NCBI RefSeq assembly: GCF_030160655.1
Contig: NZ_BSOT01000009.1
Coordinates: 1-64,000, forward strand
Source: Agaribacter marinus
GTDB taxonomy: Bacteria > Pseudomonadota > Gammaproteobacteria > Enterobacterales > Alteromonadaceae
Length of the DNA: 64,000 nucleotides
Reading direction: 5' to 3'
Made by a program: the position numbers and the translations under genes. Of this stretch, positions 16,538 through 24,644 are shown piece after piece (position 1 is the first letter of the stretch; every line of letters starts with the position of its first letter). The notes beneath the pieces were generated by a model. It was not told the DNA's origin, made no database searches, and saw only the letters and a program-made list of their open reading frames with translations.

Positions 16538-18886
16538 TTGAAGATGTTTTTCGATAAAGTAAAAAGTCTGAGTTTAAAGGCGCAAATTACGTTTTTGAGC
16601 GTATGTTTGGTTGCGATTACCGCAGGCGTGCTTATGTCTTCATATTGGCTACAAACGGCCAATTATAGTGCAGCTCATATTGAACGCAGATTAAATACGG
16701 CAGAGAACGTAATTAATCAGTATTTGGCGGCTAAAGGTTCCTTGCTTGAAACTGCCGCGAGAGTATTGACGGCCGACTTTGGTTTTAAACAGGCAGTGGC
16801 TACTCGAGATAATGCGACTATCGAAAGTGTGTTGTTTAATCATGGGCAGCGTATAAATGCCGATTTGATGGTACTTACTGATATTCATGGCGGAATTATG
16901 AGTACCAGTAGTATCATCAATATTCCGAAAGACAAGTTACAAGCTGCCGTAAAAGCCTTATCTTTTTCTTCTCAAAGCACACAAATTTTAGTGATTGAGG
17001 ACAAAGTGTTTCAGTTAATTGTATTGCCAGTAAAAGCGCCTAGAACCGTCGCATATTCTTTAATTGGATTCAAAATTGACACGCAAGCATTGCAAGAACT
17101 CAAACGTTTGAATGAGATCGATATTACACTGCTTTCAGGTGCAAATATCGTTAATACTAGCTTTGAGTCTATCGCGGTCGCATCAGAAATTACGGCCTTA
17201 TCTCAGCAAACTAAAAGCGATGTTTGGCGGCACAATGATTTTGCTAACCGCGCAATCGATTTTGCTGAGAACCAAGCGGTGGTCGCCATTTTGTCAGCAT
17301 CTCTTGCGGCAGAAAAAAAGGAATTCCAGCAACTTATTCGCTCAATGTTGTTAGTTGGCGGCGCCATTTTGTTCGTATCCATTTTGCTGTCTAGATTGTT
17401 ATCGAACACGATAACAACGCCGTTGAGTAACTTGATTGATGTCACTAAACGGATTGGAAAAGGAAACTTTTCTATTCATGAAAAAGTAAAGTCAAGTTCG
17501 ACAGAGTTTGTTGAATTAAACAATGCGTTTAGCACCATGGGCGATGCCATTCAGCAGCGCGAGCAGGAAATAAAGTTTCAGGCAGAGCATGATGCGCTTA
17601 CGGGATTGTTTAATCGCAGAATGTTGCTAATAAAAATTGATAACGCAATAAACGAACTACAAAGTTTTATTATCGTGGGTATTAATATTCGCCAATTTGC
17701 TCAGGTAAATGACACCATGGGGCCTCAAGCCGGTGACAAATGCTTACGCCTAGTAGCAAAAAGACTCGAGCAATATTTAACGCGGTTTGAAGACTCTAGC
17801 CTAGCGTATGCTGGGCGCATTGCGGCGGATGATTTCTTAATTTCAATTCCTTTCAATGTAGAATCTGAAGTGCCATACATTGTTCAAGATCTTAACGGGG
17901 CCTTATCTCGTCCTTATGTATTCAATGACTTGACTATTAATTTAAATTTTCGTTTGGGCGTGACCAATACCTTGGCATGTACTTGCAATGCAGAAACACT
18001 TCTGCGCCGAGTGGCTATCGCGATGAATTCTGCAAAGACTGAACAAAGCAGAATTCGCTATTATGTCGACGGTGAAGACGAAGAATACTTGGCGCGCCTC
18101 CAATTGCTGGATGAACTAAAAGACGCCATTAACGAAGATAATGGCGATCTGTTTTTTAATTATCAGCCAAAGTTGGATTTAAAAGGGCGTAAGGTCAATA
18201 AAGCAGAAGCATTAATTCGTTGGATAAACAAAAATGGAGATTTTGTTAATCCAGAAGTGTTTATCGGCTTAGCGGAACAGTCAGGTTTAATTGTGACCTT
18301 AACACGCTGGGTAATTGCAAAAATTATCGAGCAATTGGTGGAATGGCATAAGCAAGGGTATAGCTTTAAGGTATCGATTAACCTATCTGCGCAAGATATT
18401 CAACATCCCGACTTTGTTGATTTTTTATTGCAAAAGGTGGCTACAAATGATGTATCTGCAGCACAAATTACCTTGGAGCTCACTGAGCGAGATTTAGTTG
18501 AAAATGAAGAACTCGTGGTGGAGCGCTTAACTTACTTAAAATCACTCGGATTCGAAGTATCTGTAGATGATTACGGCATCGGGCAATCGTCTTTGTCTAA
18601 GTTAAAGCAACTACCAATAGATGAGCTGAAGATTGATAAGAGCTTCATTATGAAACTAGACCAGTGTGAAGCAGATCAAGATATCGTGAGTTCGACTATT
18701 GCCCTTGGCCATAAATTGGGTTTAAGTGTTGTCGCAGAAGGGGTAGAAAACAAAGAAAGCCTTATGTTGTTAAATGACTTTGATTGCGACCTTATTCAAG
18801 GTTATTTTTTATCTCGCCCGATGAAGCCAGAAGATTTTCTTGAATGGTATGACAATTATGAAATTACTGCGGTACCTTTGGATTAG
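16538..18886 (+). CDS. Membrane sensor with degenerate GGDEF and intact EAL domain
   Basis: 782 residues. Membrane segments at about 15-36 and 268-287 enclose a periplasmic double-Cache-like sensor. A HAMP linker (about 288-345) leads to a GGDEF domain whose signature is AADDF (429-433), so cyclase activity is unlikely. The EAL domain keeps EAL at 557-559, N615, E650, the DD pair at 677-678 (SVDDYG), K700-region LKIDKSF, E737 and Q754, so c-di-GMP phosphodiesterase activity is likely, with the GGDEF part possibly regulatory. The TTG start is chosen because AAAGAGA lies eight bases upstream; an ATG two codons on is the alternative. The architecture recalls CsrD/MshH, which also has a degenerate GGDEF, but orthology is uncertain. 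Confidence 0.85.
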   Translation: MKMFFDKVKSLSLKAQITFLSVCLVAITAGVLMSSYWLQTANYSAAHIERRLNTAENVINQYLAAKGSLLETAARVLTADFGFKQAVATRDNATIESVLFNHGQRINADLMVLTDIHGGIMSTSSIINIPKDKLQAAVKALSFSSQSTQILVIEDKVFQLIVLPVKAPRTVAYSLIGFKIDTQALQELKRLNEIDITLLSGANIVNTSFESIAVASEITALSQQTKSDVWRHNDFANRAIDFAENQAVVAILSASLAAEKKEFQQLIRSMLLVGGAILFVSILLSRLLSNTITTPLSNLIDVTKRIGKGNFSIHEKVKSSSTEFVELNNAFSTMGDAIQQREQEIKFQAEHDALTGLFNRRMLLIKIDNAINELQSFIIVGINIRQFAQVNDTMGPQAGDKCLRLVAKRLEQYLTRFEDSSLAYAGRIAADDFLISIPFNVESEVPYIVQDLNGALSRPYVFNDLTINLNFRLGVTNTLACTCNAETLLRRVAIAMNSAKTEQSRIRYYVDGEDEEYLARLQLLDELKDAINEDNGDLFFNYQPKLDLKGRKVNKAEALIRWINKNGDFVNPEVFIGLAEQSGLIVTLTRWVIAKIIEQLVEWHKQGYSFKVSINLSAQDIQHPDFVDFLLQKVATNDVSAAQITLELTERDLVENEELVVERLTYLKSLGFEVSVDDYGIGQSSLSKLKQLPIDELKIDKSFIMKLDQCEADQDIVSSTIALGHKLGLSVVAEGVENKESLMLLNDFDCDLIQGYFLSRPMKPEDFLEWYDNYEITAVPLD

Positions 18887-19024
18887 TATCGCATCCTAAC
18901 GTGGCGAGATTATTTATCGTAGTAATACTATCGGTTGTCATAATCCCTTGGTAACATCCTAAATACTATGGCTAATGCCTAAATATCAATACGAACAACT
19001 AACCATTGGTAAGCATAAATAATA

Positions 19025-19615
19025 ATGATTGATTTAAGTAAGTATAAAGGCATTGTCTTTGATATGGACGGGACCTTGATAGATTCTATGGGGAGTCATT
19101 TACAGGCATGGGAACAAACGTGTCAGCAGTTTGGTTTGCCATTCGATCGCAATTACATGTATAGCTTAGGTGGCGTACCTACTATAAATATTGCGAAGCG
19201 TTTAAATGAAAAGCATGGCACAGCTCATAACCCATCAGAAATCGCCGCGTTAAAAAAGGCGAATTGGCAAGTGCTAGATCACAACCCCGATACTATTAGT
19301 GCGACAGTCGACATTCTCAAAGACAAACATGGCAAGATGCCAATGGGTGTTGGTACAGGTTCCGAACGCGCACACGCGCTTGAGCTTCTTGAGAATACAG
19401 GTTTACTTCCATATCTTGACACGGTTGTTTCGGCCTCTGACGTTACTCATGGCAAACCCGATCCCGAAACGTTCTTAACGGTCGCCAAAAATATCGGTGT
19501 CGCTCCTCAAGATTGCGTAGTATTCGAAGATACAGACATTGGACGAGAAGCGGCCGCGCGCGCAGGTATGGATTGTATAATGGTGCTCAACGGCGTGTTA
19601 GCTAAAGCCGGTTGA
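19025..19615 (+). CDS. HAD phosphatase, YqaB-like (beta-phosphoglucomutase family)
   Basis: 196 residues with the haloacid-dehalogenase motifs in order: DMDGT (nucleophile D13, acid D15), the threonine/serine motif GVGTGSERA, and VFEDTDIGREAA carrying the metal aspartates. A small helical cap (residues about 17-80) places it in the beta-phosphoglucomutase/YqaB group, whose E. coli member dephosphorylates fructose 1-phosphate and similar sugar phosphates. It is cytoplasmic. It stands alone and converges tightly (12 bases) with the MarR gene. Confidence 0.85.
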   Translation: MIDLSKYKGIVFDMDGTLIDSMGSHLQAWEQTCQQFGLPFDRNYMYSLGGVPTINIAKRLNEKHGTAHNPSEIAALKKANWQVLDHNPDTISATVDILKDKHGKMPMGVGTGSERAHALELLENTGLLPYLDTVVSASDVTHGKPDPETFLTVAKNIGVAPQDCVVFEDTDIGREAAARAGMDCIMVLNGVLAKAG

Positions 19616-19627
19616 TAGTCTATAGAT

Positions 19628-20104
19628 TTATTTGGCATTAAGTCGGTCATCAATTGTGTCACTTATTGCTGTGATTTTAGCAATCATTTTTTCAGCACCT
19701 TCATCACCTAGGTGCTGATTTAACACTTCGTCAATGTCGGACAACAGTAGCCTAGCATCTGCCATCAGATATTCCCCAGTTTCCGTAAAAACAATCTCTT
19801 TTTGTTTTCCAATACCATCTCGTTGTTCAAGGTATTGCAGCTTACAAAGTTCTTTAACTGTTTTGGCAACCATCTGCCTTGTTACTCCCAAGTTTCGGGC
19901 GATTTCAGCACCATAGTTTACGCCACACTCCAGAATACTAAGAAACGATAAAAGGGAGGGAGTGAGTGAGGTATATCCTTTTTCCACTAAGCGCTTTGAA
20001 ATGTATTTTGTAATAATGTTGTTTACTTGAGATGTGGATTGAATAAGTTGCAACGACTGAGATTCAACTAAAGGTGTGCCTCTTTGTGTAAACCTGGTTG
20101 ACAT
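19628..20104 (-). CDS. MarR family transcriptional regulator
   Basis: 158 residues, normal for the family. A central winged helix is visible: GVNYGAEIARNLGVTRQMVAKTVKEL as helix-turn-helix, then LQYLEQRDGIGKQKEIVFTETG as the wing. Long terminal helices would dimerise. The gene diverges from a small membrane-protein gene; a perfect inverted repeat of GGTTGACAT with ATGTCAACC overlaps the promoters of both, pointing to autorepression and control of the neighbour. MarR proteins respond to small aromatic ligands or oxidants; the ligand here is unknown. Confidence 0.85.
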   Translation of the reverse strand: MSTRFTQRGTPLVESQSLQLIQSTSQVNNIITKYISKRLVEKGYTSLTPSLLSFLSILECGVNYGAEIARNLGVTRQMVAKTVKELCKLQYLEQRDGIGKQKEIVFTETGEYLMADARLLLSDIDEVLNQHLGDEGAEKMIAKITAISDTIDDRLNAK

Positions 20105-20136
20105 GGGTAAATACTGCGCTTATAGTTATGTCAACC
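20096..20136. promoter_or_regulatory. Divergent promoter with 9-bp inverted repeat
   Basis: GGTTGACAT (20096-20104) and ATGTCAACC (20128-20136) are exact inverted copies 23 bases apart. On the plus strand TTGACA (20098-20103) and TATAGT (20121-20126) with a 17-base spacer make a near-consensus sigma-70 promoter for the membrane-protein gene. The left arm also covers the MarR start codon. A MarR dimer on these arms would block both genes. Confidence 0.7.
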
Positions 20137-20159
20137 AAGTATACACAGGGAGTTTAACT

Positions 20160-20564
20160 ATGTTAAGCCTACAAAACGTTATGCGCGCAAACGCGCTTAG
20201 TTGCTTAGTGTTTGGACTATTGTTTTCTATTTACCCAAGCAGCGTCGCCGAGTACGTTGGTGGTACATCACCTGCGCCTCAATCGGTGGTTATGGTGCTA
20301 GGTGTCACGTTAGTATTCAATGGCTTTCACTTGCTTTGGGCTTCTAACCTTGCTTTACCCAATAAGCTACTAGTCCTGTATTTTTCAATGGGTGATTTTA
20401 TTTGGGTCATTGCATCGCTAGGGCTAATGATGGCGGGGTTTTGGGTTACGACCATAAATGGTATTGTTGCCGCTAGTGCGGTCGCAGTAATGGTAGGTAT
20501 TTTTGGTGTATTGCAGCTATATATAAGAAAGGGAGCTTCGCACAGTAAGGCAATACATTCATAG
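20160..20564 (+). CDS. Small membrane protein, four helices
   Basis: The ATG at 20160, with AGGGAG eight bases upstream, gives 134 residues; the longer open frame would cross the promoter and is rejected. Four hydrophobic stretches are visible (ALSCLVFGLLFSIYPSS, VVMVLGVTLVFNGFHLLW, LLVLYFSMGDFIWVIASLG, INGIVAASAVAVMVGIFG). It looks like a bacterial inner-membrane protein of unknown function in the DoxX-like or SPW-type size range, but I cannot name a family. Divergent transcription from the MarR gene and a shared operator make it the likely target of that regulator. Confidence 0.75.
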   Translation: MLSLQNVMRANALSCLVFGLLFSIYPSSVAEYVGGTSPAPQSVVMVLGVTLVFNGFHLLWASNLALPNKLLVLYFSMGDFIWVIASLGLMMAGFWVTTINGIVAASAVAVMVGIFGVLQLYIRKGASHSKAIHS

Positions 20565-20588
20565 ATATTCGGGCGTGAACGGCCGGGT

Positions 20589-20975
20589 TTAATTTTTATT
20601 AGATTTGTGAATATAAACCCGCGTGCCTACTGCGACAGCTAGTATAGCGATACCAATATAGTCAGCGGTAATTACGTTATTGATGTTTGCATTGTACTCA
20701 CCCGTTAGGTGGGCCAATATTACAAAACCAATCATGCTAATGCCAGCCATTACCATAGCGATAGTTTGGTAAAAAGTATAAAAAGCTGCGTAAATTACAA
20801 AACTGCCTATAATGCCAAATAAGAGCGCTCGGTGGCGCATAAGAATAATAAGCTCATTGGTGTTTAACTCTACGCCATAAGCACTTTCTAGATTCTGGGC
20901 AGAAAGAATACCGGTAAGTGGCAGAAAATTAATTAGTCCAACAATAATTAAGCAAAAAAAGACGACTCTGGTCAT
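20589..20975 (-). CDS. Conserved membrane protein, four helices
   Basis: 128 residues with hydrophobic segments at about 2-22, 52-72, 74-92 and 100-120. The polar part between the first two (SAQNLESAYGVELNTNELIILMRHRAL) is characteristic of a group of small proteobacterial membrane proteins sometimes mislabelled phosphopantetheine adenylyltransferase. No enzyme motif is present. The gene converges with the other small membrane protein, 24 bases apart, and they may be functionally linked, but sequence alone does not show it. Confidence 0.7.
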   Translation of the reverse strand: MTRVVFFCLIIVGLINFLPLTGILSAQNLESAYGVELNTNELIILMRHRALLFGIIGSFVIYAAFYTFYQTIAMVMAGISMIGFVILAHLTGEYNANINNVITADYIGIAILAVAVGTRVYIHKSNKN

Positions 20976-21068
20976 TTTATTTCCTATTAATTGACTAAAT
21001 ATAAGTCTTGCCTATAAACAATGGCAATGTTGTTATCCTCTAAGTCTATCAAGTATGCCTCAAATATG

Positions 21069-21082
21069 AGTTTCTAGAAACT
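21069..21082. repeat. 14-bp perfect palindrome
   Basis: AGTTTCTAGAAACT is fully self-complementary. It lies between the stop of the quinone-reductase-like gene and the start of the membrane-protein gene, both on the minus strand, so it could be an operator for the latter or part of a terminator hairpin for the former. Confidence 0.35.
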
Positions 21083-21123
21083 GTAACAATCAATGCCACT
21101 AGCACAATATTCTTATTTCATGC

Positions 21124-22143
21124 TTATACCTTAATGATAATCTTCCCCCTAGCGTGGCCGGTTTCTAGATGGCGGAAGGCGGCAGCTATTTCGTCTAATG
21201 GATATATTGTATCGATAGCAGATCGCATGGCGCCTGATTCGAGCAATTCGCTGAACAGTGCCAGATCACTTGGGGTTTGTTGAGCCATGAACACAGCCGC
21301 ATGGCGCGTTCCGAACTTAAAGGCTAAAAGTGCTTTTAACATATGCGGCACAGGCCCTAATATCCGACCTTTTGGTGCACCCACTGCAATGTAGCTACCA
21401 GAGGGAGTGAGGCAACGTTTGTAGTGGGATATCTGACGATTTCCGATATTATCGAGAATAAGGTCATACTCAATACCGCGTGCGGTAAAGTCGTCCATTA
21501 TGTAGTCGATGACGTGATCCGCGCCGAGTGCTCGCACCATCTCAACATTTTTTGTACTGCATACGCCGGTCACTTCAGCGCCGAAATACTTAGCCAACTG
21601 CACAGCGTACGTGCCGACGCCGCCAGAGGCTCCGTTAATGATTACGCGTTGCCCGGGTGTGAGATGTCCGTGGTCTCGAAGCCCTTGCACAGCGGTGAGC
21701 GCAGCGACAGGAACTGCTGCGGCCTCTTCGAACGAAATATTACTTGGTTTACGAACGAGTGTGTCAATATTTGCATTGACGTATTCGGCAAAGGCACCCG
21801 CGGCACAGCCGAATACTTCATCACCTAAAGCAAATTTGGTGACGTTCCGACCGACTGATTCGATCACGCCAGCCACGTCAAGACCGAACAAATTAGATTT
21901 TGGTGCTTGCCATCCACCACCAATACGCATAAGTAGTGGCGTGCCCGTCATGTTATGCCAATCGTAAGGATTTATTGAGGCTGCTCGAACGGCAACCACC
22001 ACGTCGTCAGGTCCGCATTTCGGACGCTCAATCTTTTTCAGCGTGAGAACGTCGGCCGATCCGTATCGGTCGATGGTTGAAGCTCGCATGATTGCTTGGT
22101 TGTGAGCTAAATCTTGTTCACTAGTAGATGTCTGCACAGTCAT
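21124..22143 (-). CDS. Zinc-independent alcohol dehydrogenase / quinone reductase (MDR family)
   Basis: 339 residues of the medium-chain dehydrogenase superfamily. The catalytic domain starts with STIDRYGSADVLTLKKIERP and has the GLDVAGVIESVG and LGDEVFGC motifs; the Rossmann part has GASGGVGTYAVQLAKYFGAEV and an NADPH-preferring surrounding. The structural-zinc cysteine cluster is missing, so it belongs with the quinone oxidoreductase-like members. It likely reduces a reactive carbonyl or quinone with NADPH. It diverges from a TetR-family gene, with two operator palindromes between them, so it is expected to be repressed until a toxic substrate appears. Confidence 0.85.
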   Translation of the reverse strand: MTVQTSTSEQDLAHNQAIMRASTIDRYGSADVLTLKKIERPKCGPDDVVVAVRAASINPYDWHNMTGTPLLMRIGGGWQAPKSNLFGLDVAGVIESVGRNVTKFALGDEVFGCAAGAFAEYVNANIDTLVRKPSNISFEEAAAVPVAALTAVQGLRDHGHLTPGQRVIINGASGGVGTYAVQLAKYFGAEVTGVCSTKNVEMVRALGADHVIDYIMDDFTARGIEYDLILDNIGNRQISHYKRCLTPSGSYIAVGAPKGRILGPVPHMLKALLAFKFGTRHAAVFMAQQTPSDLALFSELLESGAMRSAIDTIYPLDEIAAAFRHLETGHARGKIIIKV

Positions 22144-22175
22144 TACTCTCTCCGAATTAGATTTATTTTAGCCTT

Positions 22176-22221
22176 ACGTACACTGTACGTTTGTTGACTT
22201 AGAGTAACGTACGCGGTACGT
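22176..22221. promoter_or_regulatory. Twin TetR operators in a divergent promoter
   Basis: ACGTAC-ACT-GTACGT (22176-22190) and ACGTAC-GCG-GTACGT (22207-22221) are two perfect 15-bp inverted repeats, 31 bp centre to centre, so on the same helix face. Each is followed by TTTGT and then TGAC or CAAC, making the repeat longer. On the minus strand TTGACA (22228-22223) and TACTCT, 16 bases apart, form a promoter for the dehydrogenase that the sites overlap. Confidence 0.8.
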
Positions 22222-22253
22222 TTGTCAACCTTGATTTAACAGTTTTGCGGTAA

Positions 22254-22904
22254 ATGGCTACTCAATCATCAACACTCGTAAAGCCCTTAGGTAAGCAGCG
22301 CATACTTGAAGCCGCTATTGCTTACGCAGATGAGCATGGCGTCGAAATGCTCACAATGCGTAAGATTGCTGACAAGCTGGGGTGTGGCGTTATGTCGTTG
22401 TACAACCATGTGGCTAACAAAGAAGAGATGCTAGTTGGCATGGTCGATATTGTTGCAGGCGAAATTGAGCTACCACAGGTCAATGACGACTGGAAAGGTT
22501 CTTTGCGAGCCAGCGCGGCAAATGCCCATAAGGTTCTATTGAGGCATAAATGGGCGCCTGCACAGTGGTCACTACGAATGCCGGGCCCAGCGCGTATCCG
22601 TTACATGGATGCTATTCTGCAGGTTTTGACCGAAGCTGGGTTAGAGCCTAAGCTTGTTTACAGCGGATATCATGCAGTAACAATGCACATCATCGGATTC
22701 ACATTGCAAGAGATTGGTTACTTACAAGTCCTTGACGCCGATTTCGATGAACTGGCCAACGAATTTCTCAAAGAACTTTCTGGTGACTTTCCTTATATGG
22801 CTGAGCACGTGCGGGCTCACTTGAATGAAGATTGTTGCGGTAGCGACGAGTTTGGATTTGTACTCGACCTGATCCTTGAGGGTCTTGAGCGTATAGACCA
22901 CTAG
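22254..22904 (+). CDS. TetR/AcrR family transcriptional regulator
   Basis: 216 residues. The N-terminal helix-turn-helix is typical (ILEAAIAYADEHGVEMLTMR, then KLGCGVMSLYNHVANKEEM). The C-terminal ligand domain with HKWAPAQWSLRMPGP and HAVTMHIIGFTLQE is of the TetR_C_1 type found in tetracycline-repressor relatives. It probably represses itself and the divergent dehydrogenase through the twin operators between the genes. The ATG at 22254 has only a weak ribosome binding site, common for autoregulated repressors. Confidence 0.9.
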   Translation: MATQSSTLVKPLGKQRILEAAIAYADEHGVEMLTMRKIADKLGCGVMSLYNHVANKEEMLVGMVDIVAGEIELPQVNDDWKGSLRASAANAHKVLLRHKWAPAQWSLRMPGPARIRYMDAILQVLTEAGLEPKLVYSGYHAVTMHIIGFTLQEIGYLQVLDADFDELANEFLKELSGDFPYMAEHVRAHLNEDCCGSDEFGFVLDLILEGLERIDH

Positions 22905-23007
22905 CTACTAGGCCTGAAAAATAGGTAGCGAAAATTTTGTCATGTAGCAATCTAGCACATCGTAACATGTGGAAAGGAATCAAAGATTTAAAGATATATA
23001 ATACTTG

Positions 23008-23394
23008 TTAGGCATTTTTTAAACGAGCCGTTACTTCTATTTCCAATTTCATTTTATCATCATAGAGCTGAGCGATGAACATCGTTGCAGCAGGTTTAGC
23101 AGTACCTAAATATTTTTTAAATATAGGCCAACAAGGTTCAAAATCAGATTTTTTTGGAAAAATGTAATTGACTCGAACAATATCATTTACACTGCTACCT
23201 GCCTCATGCCGCGCCTTTTCTATATTTTTAAAGCATTGTTCAGCTTGCTCAATAACCTTATCTGAAATTGACATTGTTTCATAATTAAATCCTGTAGTAC
23301 CTGAAACAAAAACGTAATCACCATCAATAACTGCGCGAGAATAGCCTATTTGTTCCTCAAATTGAGAACCGCTTGAAATAAATTTACGTGACAT
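23008..23394 (-). CDS. RidA family protein (enamine/imine deaminase type)
   Basis: I start at the ATG at 23394, preceded by AAGGAAGG, giving 128 residues, the standard length; a start nine codons upstream lacks support. The fold is the YjgF/YER057c/UK114 trimer type: SRAVIDGDYVFVSGTTG, EQAEQCFKNIEKARHEAGSS, VNDIVRVNYIF and LEIEVTARLKNA. The arginine in VRVNYIF corresponds to the RidA catalytic arginine, so hydrolysis of 2-aminoacrylate-like imines is possible, though many subfamilies do other reactions. It is cytoplasmic and stands in a run of small minus-strand genes. Confidence 0.85.
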   Translation of the reverse strand: MSRKFISSGSQFEEQIGYSRAVIDGDYVFVSGTTGFNYETMSISDKVIEQAEQCFKNIEKARHEAGSSVNDIVRVNYIFPKKSDFEPCWPIFKKYLGTAKPAATMFIAQLYDDKMKLEIEVTARLKNA

Positions 23395-23482
23395 AACCTT
23401 CCTTGTAAGAGAAATACTCAATACTTAAATACAGACATTAACACGACGTGGAAAATAGCTAAAGGTACTCTAAGTTTTGTCT

Positions 23483-23869
23483 TTAGTTCTTATGAGAACG
23501 CAAATAATCCGTGTACAAACCTATCGGGTTATTGTGTAGCTGGCTGTCCAAAACAATAAATAAATTGATAGCAGTCCGCAGTTCTTCCGCAGATGTATTC
23601 TTATCTGCGATTTTTGCAGAAACTATTTGATGTAAGCGCCTCCAATCATTTCCAATAAGGCTTGATATTGCGGAAAAACTACCTTTCATGTCGTGCGTGA
23701 TATGGTATAGATGAAATACCTCATCACTGGACAACTCCCATGAAGGACGTGCAAAAATCGTCTGATCCACAGCATTTAATACTTCACTATCCCAGCTAAA
23801 TAGCTCTTCTGAAGCATGTGCTTTTGTGAATAGAACAAACATTAAAACTGAAAACAAAGAAAACTTCAT
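23483..23869 (-). CDS. Hypothetical exported protein, 128 residues
   Basis: The first 19 residues form a clear signal peptide (FSLFSVLMFVLFTKAHA, cleavage after AHA). The mature part is helical, with a WRRLHQIVSAKIADKN stretch and YTDYLRSHKN at the end. It contains no cysteine, lipobox or membrane segment, so it should be a soluble periplasmic protein. I recognise no family. It lies between RidA and VOC genes on the same strand, with gaps of about 90-110 bases, too wide to prove an operon. Confidence 0.65.
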   Translation of the reverse strand: MKFSLFSVLMFVLFTKAHASEELFSWDSEVLNAVDQTIFARPSWELSSDEVFHLYHITHDMKGSFSAISSLIGNDWRRLHQIVSAKIADKNTSAEELRTAINLFIVLDSQLHNNPIGLYTDYLRSHKN

Positions 23870-23977
23870 ACAAATTCTCCTCTAAAAACTAATGTTCAAA
23901 ATGGTCAGCAACTATGCGTATATAACAATTTCGAAGCGACGCACAAGTCAGAACTGAAAGTGGGTTTGACACTCATG

Positions 23978-24373
23978 TTAAGCGCAGGCATTGTGGTTGA
24001 CAATACATATTTTATTTGAATCTAGATCTTTAAAATATGCCCCGTAGTAGCCTTCATGATACTCGGGCCGAAGACCTGGTTTACCTGCACATTGACCACC
24101 ATTTCTCACGGCTATTTTGTATGTAGAGTCAACCATGGCCGGGTCTTTAGCTAATAAGGCGATCATTTGCCCGTTTCCCGCAGATTGGAGGTCTCCATTC
24201 ACCGGTACTGTAATAATGAACAACGGCCGAGCATTTTCATTACTTTGCCACCCAGCCCAAGGCCTTTGATAGTCGCAAAATCTTTGCTTAAAACCAAGGT
24301 TACTCATTATTTCTGAATAAAACTTCAGGGCGTTTGTGAAATCTTTAACACCTATCGTCACATGAGAAATCAT
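23978..24373 (-). CDS. VOC family protein (glyoxalase/dioxygenase fold)
   Basis: 131 residues made of two beta-alpha-beta-beta-beta modules. It begins ISHVTIGVKDFTNALKFYSE, the usual first module with a metal-ligand histidine (H4), and ends with GYYGAYFKDLDSNKICIVNH, in which the glutamate normally found as second-module ligand is replaced near KICIVNH. Members bind metal and act on small molecules as lyases, isomerases or resistance proteins. With changed ligand residues, the reaction cannot be predicted. It is cytoplasmic. Confidence 0.8.
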   Translation of the reverse strand: MISHVTIGVKDFTNALKFYSEIMSNLGFKQRFCDYQRPWAGWQSNENARPLFIITVPVNGDLQSAGNGQMIALLAKDPAMVDSTYKIAVRNGGQCAGKPGLRPEYHEGYYGAYFKDLDSNKICIVNHNACA

Positions 24374-24644
24374 GAAATTTCAATTCTCCCATTTTATTGC
24401 CTTTCACGAGCCCAAGATTCATTCCAAGGGGCAGGTGAAAAGATTTGAAAAAAATAGAGTAGCACATGCTTCAATATCGTCTTTTAGAATATTACGAATC
24501 ACCATAATTTATATTTAGTGAGGCTCCTCGTTGCTCTCACGAATGGCGTTTACATCAATGGGTGAGCAAGCCAAGGAAGAAAATTCAATGATATTTTTTG
24601 ACAATTACCGGATTGAGATCACTTGAAGACGGCGTGACTGTTTA

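Noticed and set aside
23008-24373. RidA-unknown-VOC genes as a confirmed integron array
   Set aside because: I found no complete attC site and no integrase; the idea is kept only as a low-certainty finding.
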